28,524 bases of DNA from CAMAPP01 sp046153685 (GCA_046153685.1 JBJXGH010000018.1:1-28524), one strand, 5' to 3'; positions 13,280-21,953 are shown, counted from the first letter of the stretch. Notes: generated by a model not told the origin, from the letters alone. Translations and numbers: made by a program.

Positions 13280-14911
13280 CTAGTCATCCGACCCCACGCG
13301 CCGCAGCGCCCATTTGAGCGCGCCGCCGCCCGGGCCAAACTCGGCGCGTACCTCGATCTGCTCGCATCTTCGAGCTTCCTCGCGTCGCCCCATATAGATG
13401 CTTTCGGCCAAGGCAAGCGTGCCGCCGGTCGCGCGGAACCGCCAGCCATCGCCGCCGGGCCCGCGCAACAGAACGGACTCGCCGCCCGCTTGCAGAGAGG
13501 CGCTGACGGATGGATGTAGATGGAAGCGCGCGACCGCGCTTACCGCTCCCGCCGCCTCGACCCGATCCTCGCCGCGCAGATCGTGCCCGTCGGCGGAAAG
13601 GTATAGCCGCCTTTTGTGGATCGCGCCAAAGTCACGGCGATAACCGTCATGCGCCGCCTCGATCCACACCGCGCCATCGGCGGTGTGACGGGCGCATTCG
13701 ACGGCGCTGGGGCGGCTGTGGAGTCCGCCAACGGCATCGACCGCGCTCGACGACGCGCCTGAGATGGCGAGAACGGAATGCGCGGAAGTTCCGCGCATGG
13801 CGCCCTGCCATTCCGTGCCGTCGTCGCGCGCGCCGCAATTGACGATCAGGCGGTCCTTACCCACGCCCATTTCGAAGGACAAGGTGCCCGCGTGCGCCGC
13901 CCGGTCATGGCCGGGCGGCGGCGGAGCGCCCGCATCGACAATGACCAGCGTGCGCCCCGCACGCAAACGTTGAAGCCCGGTGTGGCGCAGCTCGTCCGGC
14001 GCGCGGCCCGGAACCTCGGCCTGTGCCAGGACCGCGTCGATCAGCCAGGCATCGTCCTCGCACGCGCCGTTGAACAGCGCAAAACCACCGTCGGCGTGCC
14101 GGAACGCGCGCAGTGCAGGCACCATGCGGTCGATCGTCGATTGGAGAAGTGTGGGCAGGGGCCGTCTGCCCGAAGCAAGGCATGTCCGGATGTCCACAAG
14201 GGTGCGCAAGGCGGCAAACTGGGCGCGTCCGCTGCGCTCCACATGCCCGCCATCGGGCAGGATTTGGCGGCGCAGTTCCACTTCGAGCAGACGCAGGGCG
14301 CGCGACAGTCGCGGCTTCGGCCCGGGCAGCGCGACTGCCGCATAGATCATGGCCTTGGCGACGAGCAGGCGGCGCACTCCCGCCTCGCGCCCGGGGGCCA
14401 TGCGAAACAGGTGCCGGCATTGGCGCGACAACTCGCGGAAGAACGCATCGCGAAATCCGTCATCGGCGCTGGCGCAGAAGAAATCGTGCTCCGCGATCCA
14501 GGCGGTGACACGCCGGGTCAGGATATCGGTGCGCCAGGTGAATTCGTCCCAGCGGCGATGCCGCGCAAGCCAGTCGGCGATCAACTCGCGCGCGCGCCGG
14601 CGCGCGGCGTCGGAGCCGACGGCGTGAAGATCGCCGAGCCACGCAAAGCCGTGTAGCGCCGCGCGCCAATGCTCCGGGCCGTCCGCGCTCCAGGCGCTTT
14701 CGCCAAGAGGGCGCAGTTCGGCGCCGGCGGCGAAGCTGCCTTTGAGGATTTGCGCGCCGCGTGCCGCATCGCCCGGCCACGGTTGGGCCGGGGCGACAAT
14801 CAGGGCTTTCGGGGTCTTGCCGGCGAGCGAGCAGCGATAGGGCGCGCTGGCGAAAATCGCGCGCGCCAATGCGTCGCGTATGGCGGCGGCCGTGCGGTGT
14901 GCCCGCGTCAT
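13280..14911 (-). CDS. heparinase II/III-family protein
   Basis: A 543-aa protein of the heparinase II/III-like family found beside rpe or purH in many alphaproteobacteria. The N-terminal two thirds is helical, an (alpha/alpha) toroid-like part with WPGDAARGAQILKGSF, WLGDLHAVG, and ILPDGGHVERSGRAQF (about 235-250), the last being a typical conserved block. From about residue 340 the beta-sandwich part begins (AHAGTLSFEMGVGKDRLIVNCG). No signal peptide is seen, which is usual for this cytosolic or periplasm-ambiguous group. It starts 22 bp after the rpe stop and is likely cotranscribed. Polysaccharide lyase activity is implied by family but has not been tied to a substrate for this subgroup; a role in envelope glycan turnover is possible. 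Confidence 0.83.
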   Translation of the reverse strand: MTRAHRTAAAIRDALARAIFASAPYRCSLAGKTPKALIVAPAQPWPGDAARGAQILKGSFAAGAELRPLGESAWSADGPEHWRAALHGFAWLGDLHAVGSDAARRRARELIADWLARHRRWDEFTWRTDILTRRVTAWIAEHDFFCASADDGFRDAFFRELSRQCRHLFRMAPGREAGVRRLLVAKAMIYAAVALPGPKPRLSRALRLLEVELRRQILPDGGHVERSGRAQFAALRTLVDIRTCLASGRRPLPTLLQSTIDRMVPALRAFRHADGGFALFNGACEDDAWLIDAVLAQAEVPGRAPDELRHTGLQRLRAGRTLVIVDAGAPPPPGHDRAAHAGTLSFEMGVGKDRLIVNCGARDDGTEWQGAMRGTSAHSVLAISGASSSAVDAVGGLHSRPSAVECARHTADGAVWIEAAHDGYRRDFGAIHKRRLYLSADGHDLRGEDRVEAAGAVSAVARFHLHPSVSASLQAGGESVLLRGPGGDGWRFRATGGTLALAESIYMGRREEARRCEQIEVRAEFGPGGGALKWALRRVGSDD

Positions 14912-14933
14912 CGCGGGTTAACGGCCGGCATCC

Positions 14934-15611
14934 TCACGGCGCGCCGCGCAATTGCCGAATATTCGCGGCGTAACGCTCGGGACCGCCGGCGAAGCTGGCC
15001 GTGCCCGCGACCAGAACGTCCGCGCCCGCTGCGATCGCCAGCTGGGCGGTATCCGCATTGACGCCGCCATCGACTTCAAGGTCGATCGCGCGGCCGGTGC
15101 GCGCGACGGTGGCGTCTATGAGCGCCCTTAGGCGCCGAATCTTCTCAATCTGGGACATGATAAAGGATTGTCCGCCGAAGCCGGGATTGACCGTCATGAC
15201 CAGTACGAGGTCCACGTCCTCGATGACATGCACGATCGCCTCGATCGGCGTGGCCGGATTGAGCGAGACGCCCGGTTTTTTCCCAAGCGAGCGGACGAGC
15301 TGCAGGGTGCGGTGAAGATGCGGTCCCGCTTCGGGGTGGACCGTGATGATGTCGGCGCCCGCCTCGGCAAAGGCCGGAATCATGGGATCGACCGGCGAGA
15401 TCATCAGGTGAACGTCGAAGACGCGCGCGCTGTGCGGCCGCAACGCTTTCACCACCGCAGGTCCGATCGTCAGGTTCGGCACGAAATGTCCGTCCATGAC
15501 ATCGATATGAATGTAATCGGCACCCGCCGCCGTGACCGCGCGCACCTCGTCGCCCAGCCGGGCGAAGTCGGCGGACAGAATGGAAGGCGCGATTCGCACC
15601 GGTTGCCGCAT
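14934..15611 (-). CDS. rpe: ribulose-phosphate 3-epimerase
   Basis: Interconverts ribulose-5-phosphate and xylulose-5-phosphate in the pentose phosphate and Calvin pathways. The TIM-barrel starts RIAPSILSADFARLGDEV. Metal and catalytic residues are visible: His35 and Asp37 in YIHIDVMDGHFVPN, His68 in FDVHLM, and Asp181 in DLEVDGGVNADT; the phosphate-binding MTVNPGFGGQSF is present. The length of 225 aa is normal. The ATG is preceded by AGGA on the minus strand, spaced about 7 nt. It sits 50 bp after the carbamoyltransferase gene, whereas in relatives it commonly follows rsmB directly. Confidence 0.95.
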   Translation of the reverse strand: MRQPVRIAPSILSADFARLGDEVRAVTAAGADYIHIDVMDGHFVPNLTIGPAVVKALRPHSARVFDVHLMISPVDPMIPAFAEAGADIITVHPEAGPHLHRTLQLVRSLGKKPGVSLNPATPIEAIVHVIEDVDLVLVMTVNPGFGGQSFIMSQIEKIRRLRALIDATVARTGRAIDLEVDGGVNADTAQLAIAAGADVLVAGTASFAGGPERYAANIRQLRGAP

Positions 15612-15638
15612 GCGGTTTTCCTAACAGCTTGATCGGGA

Positions 15639-15657
15639 TGCGGCAAGCAATGCCGCA
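15639..15657. repeat. short hairpin between carbamoyltransferase gene and rpe
   Basis: TGCGGCA (15639-15645) and TGCCGCA (15651-15657) form a 7-bp stem with a 5-nt loop just after the carbamoyltransferase stop. No U-tract follows on the minus strand, so it may be only a weak terminator or mRNA end-protecting stem. Confidence 0.35.
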
Positions 15658-15661
15658 CCGT

Positions 15662-17497
15662 TCAATCGAGTTCGAAGCGATCCTTGTAATCGTGCTGGAA
15701 CGCCGGGTCCTGGTCTTCCTTGCGCAAGAAGCAATTGCCGATCGCCAGGCGCTCGATTTCGGTGCCCATGAAGCAGCGGAAAGCGTCCTCGGGGGTCCCA
15801 ACGATGGGTTCGCCGCGCACATTGAAGCTGGTGTTGACGATCACCGGACAGCCGGTGATTGCATAAAACGCGCTCAGCAGGGCGTGGAAGCGGGGATTGG
15901 TATCGGCGTGCACCGTCTGGATCCGTGCTGAATAATCCACATGGGTGACCGCCGGGATGTGCGAGCGCGGCACGTTCAGCTTCTCGATGCCGAACAAGGC
16001 GCTCTCGGCCTCGCTCATCGCGCGTCGGCGCGCCTTCGCCACGTCCGCGACCATCAGCATGTAGGGCGAATCGCCGTCGAGTTCGAACCACTCCGCGACG
16101 TGTTCGCGCAGCACGGCGGGCGCGAAGGGGCGGAAGGATTCGCGGTGTTTGACCTTGAGGTTCAGCGTCGATTGCATGGCGGGCGAGCGGGCATCGCCCA
16201 GGATGGACCGCGCGCCAAGCGCGCGCGGGCCGAATTCCATCCGCCCCTGAAACCAGCCGACCGCCAGGCCGTCGGCGATCGCCTGGGCGGTTGTGGTGAC
16301 GACCTCGCGGTCCGAAAGCACAGTGTAGCGCGCCCCGGCTTGATCGAGCCTGCGGGCGATTTCGGAATCGGCGAATGCCGGTCCGAGATAGGAGCCCTGC
16401 ATGGCATCGAGGGTGTCGGTCGCGACGCGCGGTTGGTTCTGGAACCGATGATAGGCATTAAATGCCGCGCCTAATGCGCCGCCCGCGTCGCCCGCGGCTG
16501 GCTGTACCCAGATGCGCTTGAATGCGCCGTCGCGCAAAATCTTGCCATTGGCCACGCAATTGAGCGCGACGCCACCCGCCAGGCAAAGATTGTCCTGTCC
16601 GGTCTCGGCCGCGAGGCCGCGCACGAGGCGCAGAACGATGTCCTCGGTCACTTTCTGAATCGACGCGGCCAAGTCCATTTCGCGCTGCGTCACCCTGTCT
16701 TCGGCTTGGCGTGCCGGGCCGCCGAACAGCGTGTCGAATTTCGCGTTCGTCATTCTGAGGCCGGTACAGTAGTCGAAGTACTCCAGATTCAGACGGAACG
16801 AGCCATCGGGCTTCAAATCGACGAGGTTGTCGAAAATGGCTTGGGCGTATTTCGGTTCGCCGTATGGCGCCAGTCCCATCACTTTGTATTCGCCGGAATT
16901 GACCTTGAAGCCCGTGTAATAGGTGAAGGCCGAATACAACAGGCCGATCGAATGGGGAAAGTGAATCTCCTTCGTCATCTCGAGTCGATTGCCGCGGCCG
17001 AGTGCGGCCGAGGTCGTCGCCCATTCGCCGACTCCGTCCATTGTCAGGACCGCCGCCTCCTCGAACGGCGAGGGAAAGAACGCGCTGGCGGCGTGGCTTT
17101 GGTGGTGCTCGGCGAACAACAGCCGATTGTCCCAATCGAACCCAGGCGCCTCGCGCCGCAACTCCTTCTTCAGCAGATCCTTCTGGAACAATTTCTCGCG
17201 CAGCCATACCGGGATCGCCATCCGGAACGAACGAAACCCGCGCGGCGCCAAGGCCACATAGGTTTCGAGCAGGCGTTCGAACTTGAGAAAGGGCTTGTCG
17301 TAAAACGCGACGAAGTCGATATCCTCGAGGCCGCACCCGCCTTCTTCGAGGCAATAGCGCAAGGCATGGCGCGGAAACCGGGCATCGTGCTTCTTGCGCG
17401 TGAATCGCTCTTCCTGCGCGGCGGCGACGACTTTGCCGTTGGCGACGAGCGCGGCGGCGCTGTCGTGATAGAAAGCCGAAATTCCCAGGACCCGCAT
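15662..17497 (-). CDS. O-carbamoyltransferase, NodU/CmcH family (SxtI/TobZ-like)
   Basis: A 611-aa enzyme that transfers the carbamoyl group of carbamoyl phosphate, via carbamoyl-AMP, to a hydroxyl. The N-terminal Kae1/YrdC-like domain starts MRVLGISAFYHDSAAALV (His11) and holds HHQSHAASAFF (131-141), which supplies metal-binding histidines. MDGVGEWATT and YKVMGLAPYGEPKYA are family blocks. The C-terminal Carbam_trans_C domain has GRMEFGPRALGARSIL and VNTSFNVRGEPIVGTPEDA. The full family length is present with no missing motif. ATG 17497 follows the DUF5989 stop by 4 nt with GAGG close to the start. The substrate is unknown; a nucleotide sugar, glycan or small metabolite hydroxyl is possible. 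Confidence 0.92.
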   Translation of the reverse strand: MRVLGISAFYHDSAAALVANGKVVAAAQEERFTRKKHDARFPRHALRYCLEEGGCGLEDIDFVAFYDKPFLKFERLLETYVALAPRGFRSFRMAIPVWLREKLFQKDLLKKELRREAPGFDWDNRLLFAEHHQSHAASAFFPSPFEEAAVLTMDGVGEWATTSAALGRGNRLEMTKEIHFPHSIGLLYSAFTYYTGFKVNSGEYKVMGLAPYGEPKYAQAIFDNLVDLKPDGSFRLNLEYFDYCTGLRMTNAKFDTLFGGPARQAEDRVTQREMDLAASIQKVTEDIVLRLVRGLAAETGQDNLCLAGGVALNCVANGKILRDGAFKRIWVQPAAGDAGGALGAAFNAYHRFQNQPRVATDTLDAMQGSYLGPAFADSEIARRLDQAGARYTVLSDREVVTTTAQAIADGLAVGWFQGRMEFGPRALGARSILGDARSPAMQSTLNLKVKHRESFRPFAPAVLREHVAEWFELDGDSPYMLMVADVAKARRRAMSEAESALFGIEKLNVPRSHIPAVTHVDYSARIQTVHADTNPRFHALLSAFYAITGCPVIVNTSFNVRGEPIVGTPEDAFRCFMGTEIERLAIGNCFLRKEDQDPAFQHDYKDRFELD

Positions 17498-17501
17498 AAC
17501 C

Positions 17502-17654
17502 TCAGAAGATCGTATAAATGAACGGTGCCACGGCGCTGCCCTTGGTCAATACGATCAACCCGCCGAAGACAATCATCATCACCATGATCGGCAGCAGCCA
17601 GAATTTCTTGCGCGCGCGCATGAAGCGCCACATTTCACTTAAGAACGATACCAT
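17502..17654 (-). CDS. DUF5989 membrane microprotein (SxtK-like)
   Basis: A 50-aa protein. It reads MVSFLSEMWRFMRARKKFW, then a single transmembrane helix from about 19 to 38, then LTKGSAVAPFIYTIF. The pattern of a tryptophan-rich amphipathic start, an RKKFWLLP junction, one helix and a terminal GSAVAPFIYT(I/L)F is that of DUF5989. It is found almost always beside NodU/CmcH-type carbamoyltransferases and a SxtJ-type membrane protein, as here. The basic residues before the helix suggest a cytoplasmic N-terminus. It may anchor the carbamoyltransferase to the membrane; this is inference from context. It lies 40 bp after the SxtJ-like gene and 4 nt before the carbamoyltransferase gene. Confidence 0.85.
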   Translation of the reverse strand: MVSFLSEMWRFMRARKKFWLLPIMVMMIVFGGLIVLTKGSAVAPFIYTIF

Positions 17655-17694
17655 CGTGCCCTCTTCCAGGTTTTCGGTTCGCGGCCGGCCGCGC

Positions 17695-18129
17695 TCAAAA
17701 CTGGTTCTTCATCGTGTCGGGCGCGGGGCCGGGCGGCGTGCGCGCGATCCAATAGCTTGCGGCCGCGCGGTCCCATTTGAGGCGCAGAGGATCCTTGCCG
17801 AGGGCGCGCATGAGAAGCCCGATCGGCGTCACGGTCGAGAAAAACAACAATGCCATGATCAGCGGATTGATCGCGCGGTGCAGCAGCAAGCCGAATCTCA
17901 TCCATAGAAAGTTGAATGGGGCAAGAAGCCGGGGCGCAAAAAAGGCCGCGCCGAGAATGGCGCCGGCGAGCGCGACCGACCACCAGCGCACGCCGCCGCC
18001 GCCTAGCAACGGCACCAGTCCGATCACCGCGAATACGATGGTAAAAACCATTCCGAAGCCGCGATTGGACGACCCCCGGACATCCTCGTGGCGGGCAAAA
18101 TCCTCGTGAAAATCGGGGTGGTTGCTCAT
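17695..18129 (-). CDS. SxtJ-family membrane protein
   Basis: A 144-aa inner-membrane protein. A polar, charged N-terminus (MSNHPDFHEDFARHEDVRGSSNRGFG) leads into about three hydrophobic segments: MVFTIVFAVIGLVPLL, WWSVALAGAILGAAFFA and INPLIMALLFFSTVTPIGLLMRALG. RLLAPFNFLWMRFGLLLHRAINP between the segments and GKDPLRLKWDRAAASYWIAR at the end match the SxtJ family. Its function is not established; it is known only from constant association with carbamoyltransferases, including the saxitoxin gene clusters. It heads the three-gene minus-strand unit and starts 125 bp beyond the rsmB stop. Confidence 0.82.
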   Translation of the reverse strand: MSNHPDFHEDFARHEDVRGSSNRGFGMVFTIVFAVIGLVPLLGGGGVRWWSVALAGAILGAAFFAPRLLAPFNFLWMRFGLLLHRAINPLIMALLFFSTVTPIGLLMRALGKDPLRLKWDRAAASYWIARTPPGPAPDTMKNQF

Positions 18130-18254
18130 TGGATCCCAATGCTCATCGAATCGCCGTTTTCAACGGATAGCTGTGCGCGTCGGGCGGATGCGCCGCTTGG
18201 ATGGCGTATGCTTACCCGGTTTTCCGGCCTGCCGCAAAAGCAGAACCGATGCGG

Positions 18255-19607
18255 TCAATGGCGAACAAAGCGCGCCGCGAAGAAACCATCGAGCCCGCCG
18301 CGCTCGGGCCAATGCCCGGGCAGGGTACGCAAATTGCCGTGGGGATCGATGAATTCGGACTGGCCTCCGACCTCGTCGGCGCGCACGGGCAGGCGGCTGA
18401 CCGGCGGGTTGGACGCGAGCCAGGAATTGACGAGGGCGGCGCATTCGGCGCTCTCGAGCGAGCACACCGCGTAAACCAGCGTCCCGCCGGACCGGACCAT
18501 GGCCAGGGCGGCGTCAAGCATGGCCGATTGGCGGTGCGCGAGGCGGGCAACATCGCCCGGTGTCTTCAGGCGTTGCACGTCTGGATGGCGCCGGATGGTG
18601 CCCGTGGCGCTGCACGGCGCATCGAGTAACACGGCATCGGCCAGCGCCTCGGGCCGCCAGGCCTCCGCGTCCGCGACGACGACGCGGCCGGGAAGGCGCA
18701 GGCGCGCGAGATTGGCTTCGAGTGTTGATGCGCGTCCGGCCGAGCGTTCGATGGCCACCACCCGCGCGCCTACGGACGCCAATTGTGCGGTCTTGCCGCC
18801 GGGGGCGGCGCACAAATCGACGACGGATTTGCCCGCGACATCGCCGAGTAGACGCGCGGGCAGGGCCGAAGCAGCATCCTGTATCCACCACGCGCCGTCC
18901 GCAAAACCCGCCAATTCCTCGACCCGGCCGCCGCCGGCAAGACGCAGCGTTCCGGTCGGCAGCTCTTCCGCACCGAGACGCGCGGCCCAGACGGACGCAT
19001 CGCCGCGAACGGAAATGTCGAGCGGCGGCTCGATCAGATGGGCCTCGGCGATCGCGCGCGCGCGCGTCTCGCCGTAAGCGCCTTGCCAAGAATCCCACAT
19101 CCAGCCCGGCGTATTGAGGCGCGCCGCATCGTGCGCCGCCAGCAATGACGGCGCCTCGCGCGATAGCCGACGCAGCACGGCATTGACCAGCCCCTTGTGC
19201 ACGGCAGGCAGGCATTGTTCCGCCAAATCCACGCTTTCCGCGACGGCGGCATGCGCGGGCGTGCCGAGAAAGGCCAACTGCGCCGCGCCCAGGCGCAACA
19301 GATTGCGCGTGCGGTGGGCGCGCTCTTCGAGCGGCCGGGCCAGGCAATGGTCAAGCAGAGCGTCGATCTGTCCGAGCCGACGCAAGGTCATGAGTGCAAG
19401 CGCGTGGGCGAAAGCGCGGTCGCGTCCCGCCGGCATTGCCATGTGATCGAGCGCATCGTCGAGAAAGCGCTTGCGGACAAGCACGGCCTCGACGAGCTCG
19501 AGCGCCCCGCCGCGCGCGGACAGCGCGGATTTTTTCCGTCCCGTGACGCGCCGCGCCGGGAGTTCTTGCGGCGCGCCGCTCGGCCGCTCTTTTGTGGCTC
19601 GCGTCAC
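18255..19607 (-). CDS. rsmB: 16S rRNA (cytosine-967-C5)-methyltransferase
   Basis: A 450-aa RsmB/Fmu-type RNA m5C methyltransferase. An N-terminal NusB-like RNA-binding domain spans about 30-165 (AEQCLPAVHKGLVNAVLRRL). The SAM-binding motif is VVDLCAAPGGKTAQLA (262-277), LLDAPCSATGTIRRHPDV carries Cys332, and VYAVCSLESAE carries the probable nucleophile Cys382. It starts with GTG; no nearby ATG is in frame. It acts on naked 16S rRNA in the cytoplasm. In many alphaproteobacteria rsmB is followed by rpe; here the carbamoyltransferase cassette lies between them. Confidence 0.9.
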   Translation of the reverse strand: MTRATKERPSGAPQELPARRVTGRKKSALSARGGALELVEAVLVRKRFLDDALDHMAMPAGRDRAFAHALALMTLRRLGQIDALLDHCLARPLEERAHRTRNLLRLGAAQLAFLGTPAHAAVAESVDLAEQCLPAVHKGLVNAVLRRLSREAPSLLAAHDAARLNTPGWMWDSWQGAYGETRARAIAEAHLIEPPLDISVRGDASVWAARLGAEELPTGTLRLAGGGRVEELAGFADGAWWIQDAASALPARLLGDVAGKSVVDLCAAPGGKTAQLASVGARVVAIERSAGRASTLEANLARLRLPGRVVVADAEAWRPEALADAVLLDAPCSATGTIRRHPDVQRLKTPGDVARLAHRQSAMLDAALAMVRSGGTLVYAVCSLESAECAALVNSWLASNPPVSRLPVRADEVGGQSEFIDPHGNLRTLPGHWPERGGLDGFFAARFVRH

Positions 19608-19685
19608 AGAGTGCCTAGAGCCGCGCGAATTTGGGGCGCGCGGTGCGTTCGGTCCGGCCTTTGATCCAGAGGCGTATAGCGCGCT

Positions 19686-20564
19686 TTAACCCCACGGGCC
19701 GCGCGCCGTTTGGATTTGGCTTCCCGCCATCGCACGCAGGCGGCGAACGCGTTCGGCCGTGCGCGGGTGGCTCGCGAACAATCCATCGACTGCGCGCATG
19801 TGCAGCGGGTTTATGATGAACAGATGGGCGGTAGCCGGATTGCCTTCGGCCACATGGTTGTCGATGGTCCGCGCTCCTCGTTCGAGCTTTTCAAGTGCGT
19901 CCGCGAGCCACAAGGGTTCGCCCGAAATTTCCGCGCCCAGACGATCGGCTTCGTATTCGCGCGCCCGGCTGATGGCCATCTGTACCAGCCCTGCCGCCAG
20001 CGGCGCCAGGATCATCACGAGAATGGCGCCGATGGGGCCCAAGGGATTGTTGCGGGAAGCGTTGGTGTTGCCGCCGAAGAACATGGCGAAGTTCGCCAGC
20101 ATGCCAATGGCGCCCGCCAAAGTGGCCGTTATCGCCATGGTTAGGGTATCGCGGTTTTTGATGTGGGCGAGTTCGTGCGCCATCACGCCCGCGACCTCTT
20201 GCGCGCTCAAGCTCCGCAAGAGGCCGGTCGTGGCGGCCACGGCGGCGTTCTCGGGGTTGCGGCCCGTTGCGAAGGCGTTGGGCTGCTCGGAATCGATCAC
20301 GTAAACCTTGGGCATGGGCAATCCCGCGCGCGCGGCAAGTTGCTCGACGATGCCATAAAGTCCCGGCGCGGCCGCGTGATCGACTTGCCGCGCGCCGTAC
20401 ATGCGCAGCACCAGCTTGTCGGAATTCCAATAGGCGAAAAGATTCATTGCACAGGCGATGGCAAAAGCGATCAAGGCCCCGCCCGTCCCGCCGATCAGCA
20501 TGCCGAGCATGACGAACATTGCCGTCATCGCCGCCAGCAAGATCGTGGTCTTGGTCGTGTTCAT
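19686..20564 (-). CDS. htpX: M48-family zinc membrane protease HtpX
   Basis: Membrane-embedded metalloprotease that degrades damaged inner-membrane proteins. Two N-terminal hydrophobic segments (ILLAAMTAMFVMLGMLIGG and ALIAFAIACAMNLFAYW) are followed by the zinc motif HELAH (His130, Glu131, His134) and EYEADRLGAE with the third ligand Glu203. Two more hydrophobic helices lie between these motifs. ATG 20564 (MNTTKTTILL) is chosen over a frame beginning 12 codons earlier because it gives the standard 292-aa protein. It faces the DUF1674 gene divergently across 171 bp in which no clear feature was found. The rsmB gene begins 78 bp downstream. Confidence 0.93.
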   Translation of the reverse strand: MNTTKTTILLAAMTAMFVMLGMLIGGTGGALIAFAIACAMNLFAYWNSDKLVLRMYGARQVDHAAAPGLYGIVEQLAARAGLPMPKVYVIDSEQPNAFATGRNPENAAVAATTGLLRSLSAQEVAGVMAHELAHIKNRDTLTMAITATLAGAIGMLANFAMFFGGNTNASRNNPLGPIGAILVMILAPLAAGLVQMAISRAREYEADRLGAEISGEPLWLADALEKLERGARTIDNHVAEGNPATAHLFIINPLHMRAVDGLFASHPRTAERVRRLRAMAGSQIQTARGPWG

Positions 20565-20735
20565 GTTCTTACAGTTCCCTCTCCGCGCGCAGCCATACAT
20601 GCGCCGATCAATGAGATAAGCACGCGGCGCCCACGATCAAGCCTGGGTCCGCGATCGCCGTGCTCGTGCCGCCTGGTTCTCGCCATGCACCGGAATCTTG
20701 GCAGGCGATGCGCGCAACGCCATATTGGGGTAACC

Positions 20736-20966
20736 ATGATCGATCCCGAATCGAAATCCGTCTCCGCTGTAATGCCCGTGACGGCGGACACGCACGCGCC
20801 AGGCCCGGCCGTTATACCGGCCTTGCCTGGAACATTGGGGCCCAGGGTTGGGTCTTGGAAAACCGGGCCCGGGGAAACGGGGCCCAAGGAATCAGGCGGT
20901 CCCGACGGGCTCGAGCCGACCCGGTACGGCGACTGGGAGCGCCGCGGCCGGTGCATCGATTTTTAA
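20736..20966 (+). CDS. DUF1674 protein, SdhF/SDHAF4-like succinate dehydrogenase assembly factor
   Basis: A 76-aa protein. Its C-terminus GPKESGGPDGLEPTRYGDWERRGRCIDF is the DUF1674 signature (consensus close to PKEIGGPKGPEPTRYGDWE-KG--SDF). The family is homologous to mitochondrial SDHAF4, which binds flavinylated SdhA during complex II assembly. The N-terminal half is low-complexity, rich in Gly, Pro and Thr, and poorly conserved. ATG 20736 has GGGG upstream (TTGGGGTAACC). A much longer open frame upstream is not used because it is antisense to htpX. It is next to htpX and rsmB as in many alphaproteobacteria. Confidence 0.85.
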   Translation: MIDPESKSVSAVMPVTADTHAPGPAVIPALPGTLGPRVGSWKTGPGETGPKESGGPDGLEPTRYGDWERRGRCIDF

Positions 20967-21014
20967 GTTAAAATATTTGTAATTCAACCGCTTGGCGGGC
21001 GTTCATCGGCGTGC

Positions 21015-21043
21015 TTTAAAATTGCGCCTTATCAATTTATAGT
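21015..21043 (+). promoter_or_regulatory. possible promoter of the thermonuclease-like gene
   Basis: TTTAAA (21015-21020) and TATAGT (21038-21043) are separated by 17 bp in an AT-rich stretch. Transcription near 21050 would leave a leader of about 35 nt and supports ATG 21085 over a TTG start at 21043. Confidence 0.4.
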
Positions 21044-21084
21044 TGTATATCTCCCGACTGCAAGTTGATTGGCGTGTGGCTGAG

Positions 21085-21558
21085 ATGGCGATAGGGCGCG
21101 CGATTGCGAGGCGGTGGATTCTGGCGCTGGCCGTGGCCGGGTTTGCGCTCGCCGGGCCTGTGCACGCGGGCGATGTCGTGCCGGGTCCCGTGCAAGCGCG
21201 CGTCGTCCAAATCATCGATGGCGACACCCTGATCGTGCGCGCGCATATCTGGCTTGGTCAGGATGTCGAAACTTCGGTCCGCATGTCGGGTATCGACGCA
21301 CCGGAGCTCAAGGGACAATGCGAACTCGAACGGACACGCGCCCTGGCCTCGCGCGACCATCTCGCTTCGCGCGTCGCGGGCGGGGCGGTCGTCTTGACCC
21401 AGGTGCGCTACGAAAAATACGGCGGTCGTGTTCTGGCCCAAGTGCGCTTGCCCGACGGCACCGATCTTGCGCACGATATGATCGCCACCGGACATGCCCG
21501 GTCCTATGACGGCGGCAAGCGCGGAATGTGGTGCGAGGAAGCGCGCGCTGACGAATAG
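21085..21558 (+). CDS. secreted thermonuclease-like (SNase) protein
   Basis: A 157-aa staphylococcal-nuclease-fold protein. The signal peptide is clear: RAIARR, then WILALAVAGFALAGP, and a cleavage site VHA-GD at about residue 28. The mature part has VVQIIDGDTLIVRA, RMSGIDAPELKGQ with Arg66, Asp71 and Glu74 at positions equal to the nuclease catalytic residues, and YEKYGGRVLAQV with Arg115. All three catalytic positions are kept, so it may be an active Ca2+-dependent nuclease acting in the periplasm or outside. Its stop lies 7 bp from the stop of the convergent cupin gene. Confidence 0.83.
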   Translation: MAIGRAIARRWILALAVAGFALAGPVHAGDVVPGPVQARVVQIIDGDTLIVRAHIWLGQDVETSVRMSGIDAPELKGQCELERTRALASRDHLASRVAGGAVVLTQVRYEKYGGRVLAQVRLPDGTDLAHDMIATGHARSYDGGKRGMWCEEARADE

Positions 21559-21565
21559 GGGCGAT

Positions 21566-21919
21566 CTAGGGCGCGGCTTCGCCGCCCTTGGGTCCGTAGA
21601 AGATCACCCAGGTCTCGAAATCGTCGGTGAAGTCGGCGAAGCGGTGATCGATACCCGCGGGTACGAACAAGACGTCGTCGGGGCCGAACCGGGTGCGCGT
21701 GCCCGCGACCTCGAACCAGCCGCTTCCACGCTCGACAATGTAAACCTCATCCTGATCGTGCGGGGTCTGCGGGTCGGTGCCGCGCGGGGCATAATGGCGG
21801 ACATCGAGCGTGCCGTGGCGGAACACGGCGGCCGAACGGCGACCTTCGGGCAGGGGCAGTTTGCGGGCATCATCCAGGGCAAAGCGCCACTGCGCCGCGT
21901 CGGTGGCCTTCTTGCTCAT
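21566..21919 (-). CDS. cupin-domain protein
   Basis: A 117-aa single-domain cupin. The first motif is TPHDQDEVYIVERGSGWFEV (His and Glu metal ligands), the second PDDVLFVPAGIDHRFADF (His). DVRHYAPRGTDPQTPH is the preceding strand. It lies 34 bp after the acs stop on the same strand and may be cotranscribed with it. Small Cupin_2 proteins cover many roles, and no substrate can be named. Confidence 0.8.
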   Translation of the reverse strand: MSKKATDAAQWRFALDDARKLPLPEGRRSAAVFRHGTLDVRHYAPRGTDPQTPHDQDEVYIVERGSGWFEVAGTRTRFGPDDVLFVPAGIDHRFADFTDDFETWVIFYGPKGGEAAP

Positions 21920-21953
21920 GGCGCGCTGCCTCCGGGCAGATGTTCTTGAACCG

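Noticed and set aside
19604..19786. A 60-codon minus-strand frame between htpX and rsmB
   Set aside because: Overlaps the htpX 3' end in another frame and is Arg-rich with no motif.
19827..19838. Second ops-like core (GGCGGTAGC) on the plus strand
   Set aside because: Lies inside htpX on the antisense strand, not in a leader; taken as a chance match and as a caution for the leader site.
20163..20735. Upstream extension of the DUF1674 frame
   Set aside because: This part is antisense to htpX; ATG 20736 has a good Shine-Dalgarno and gives the expected small protein.
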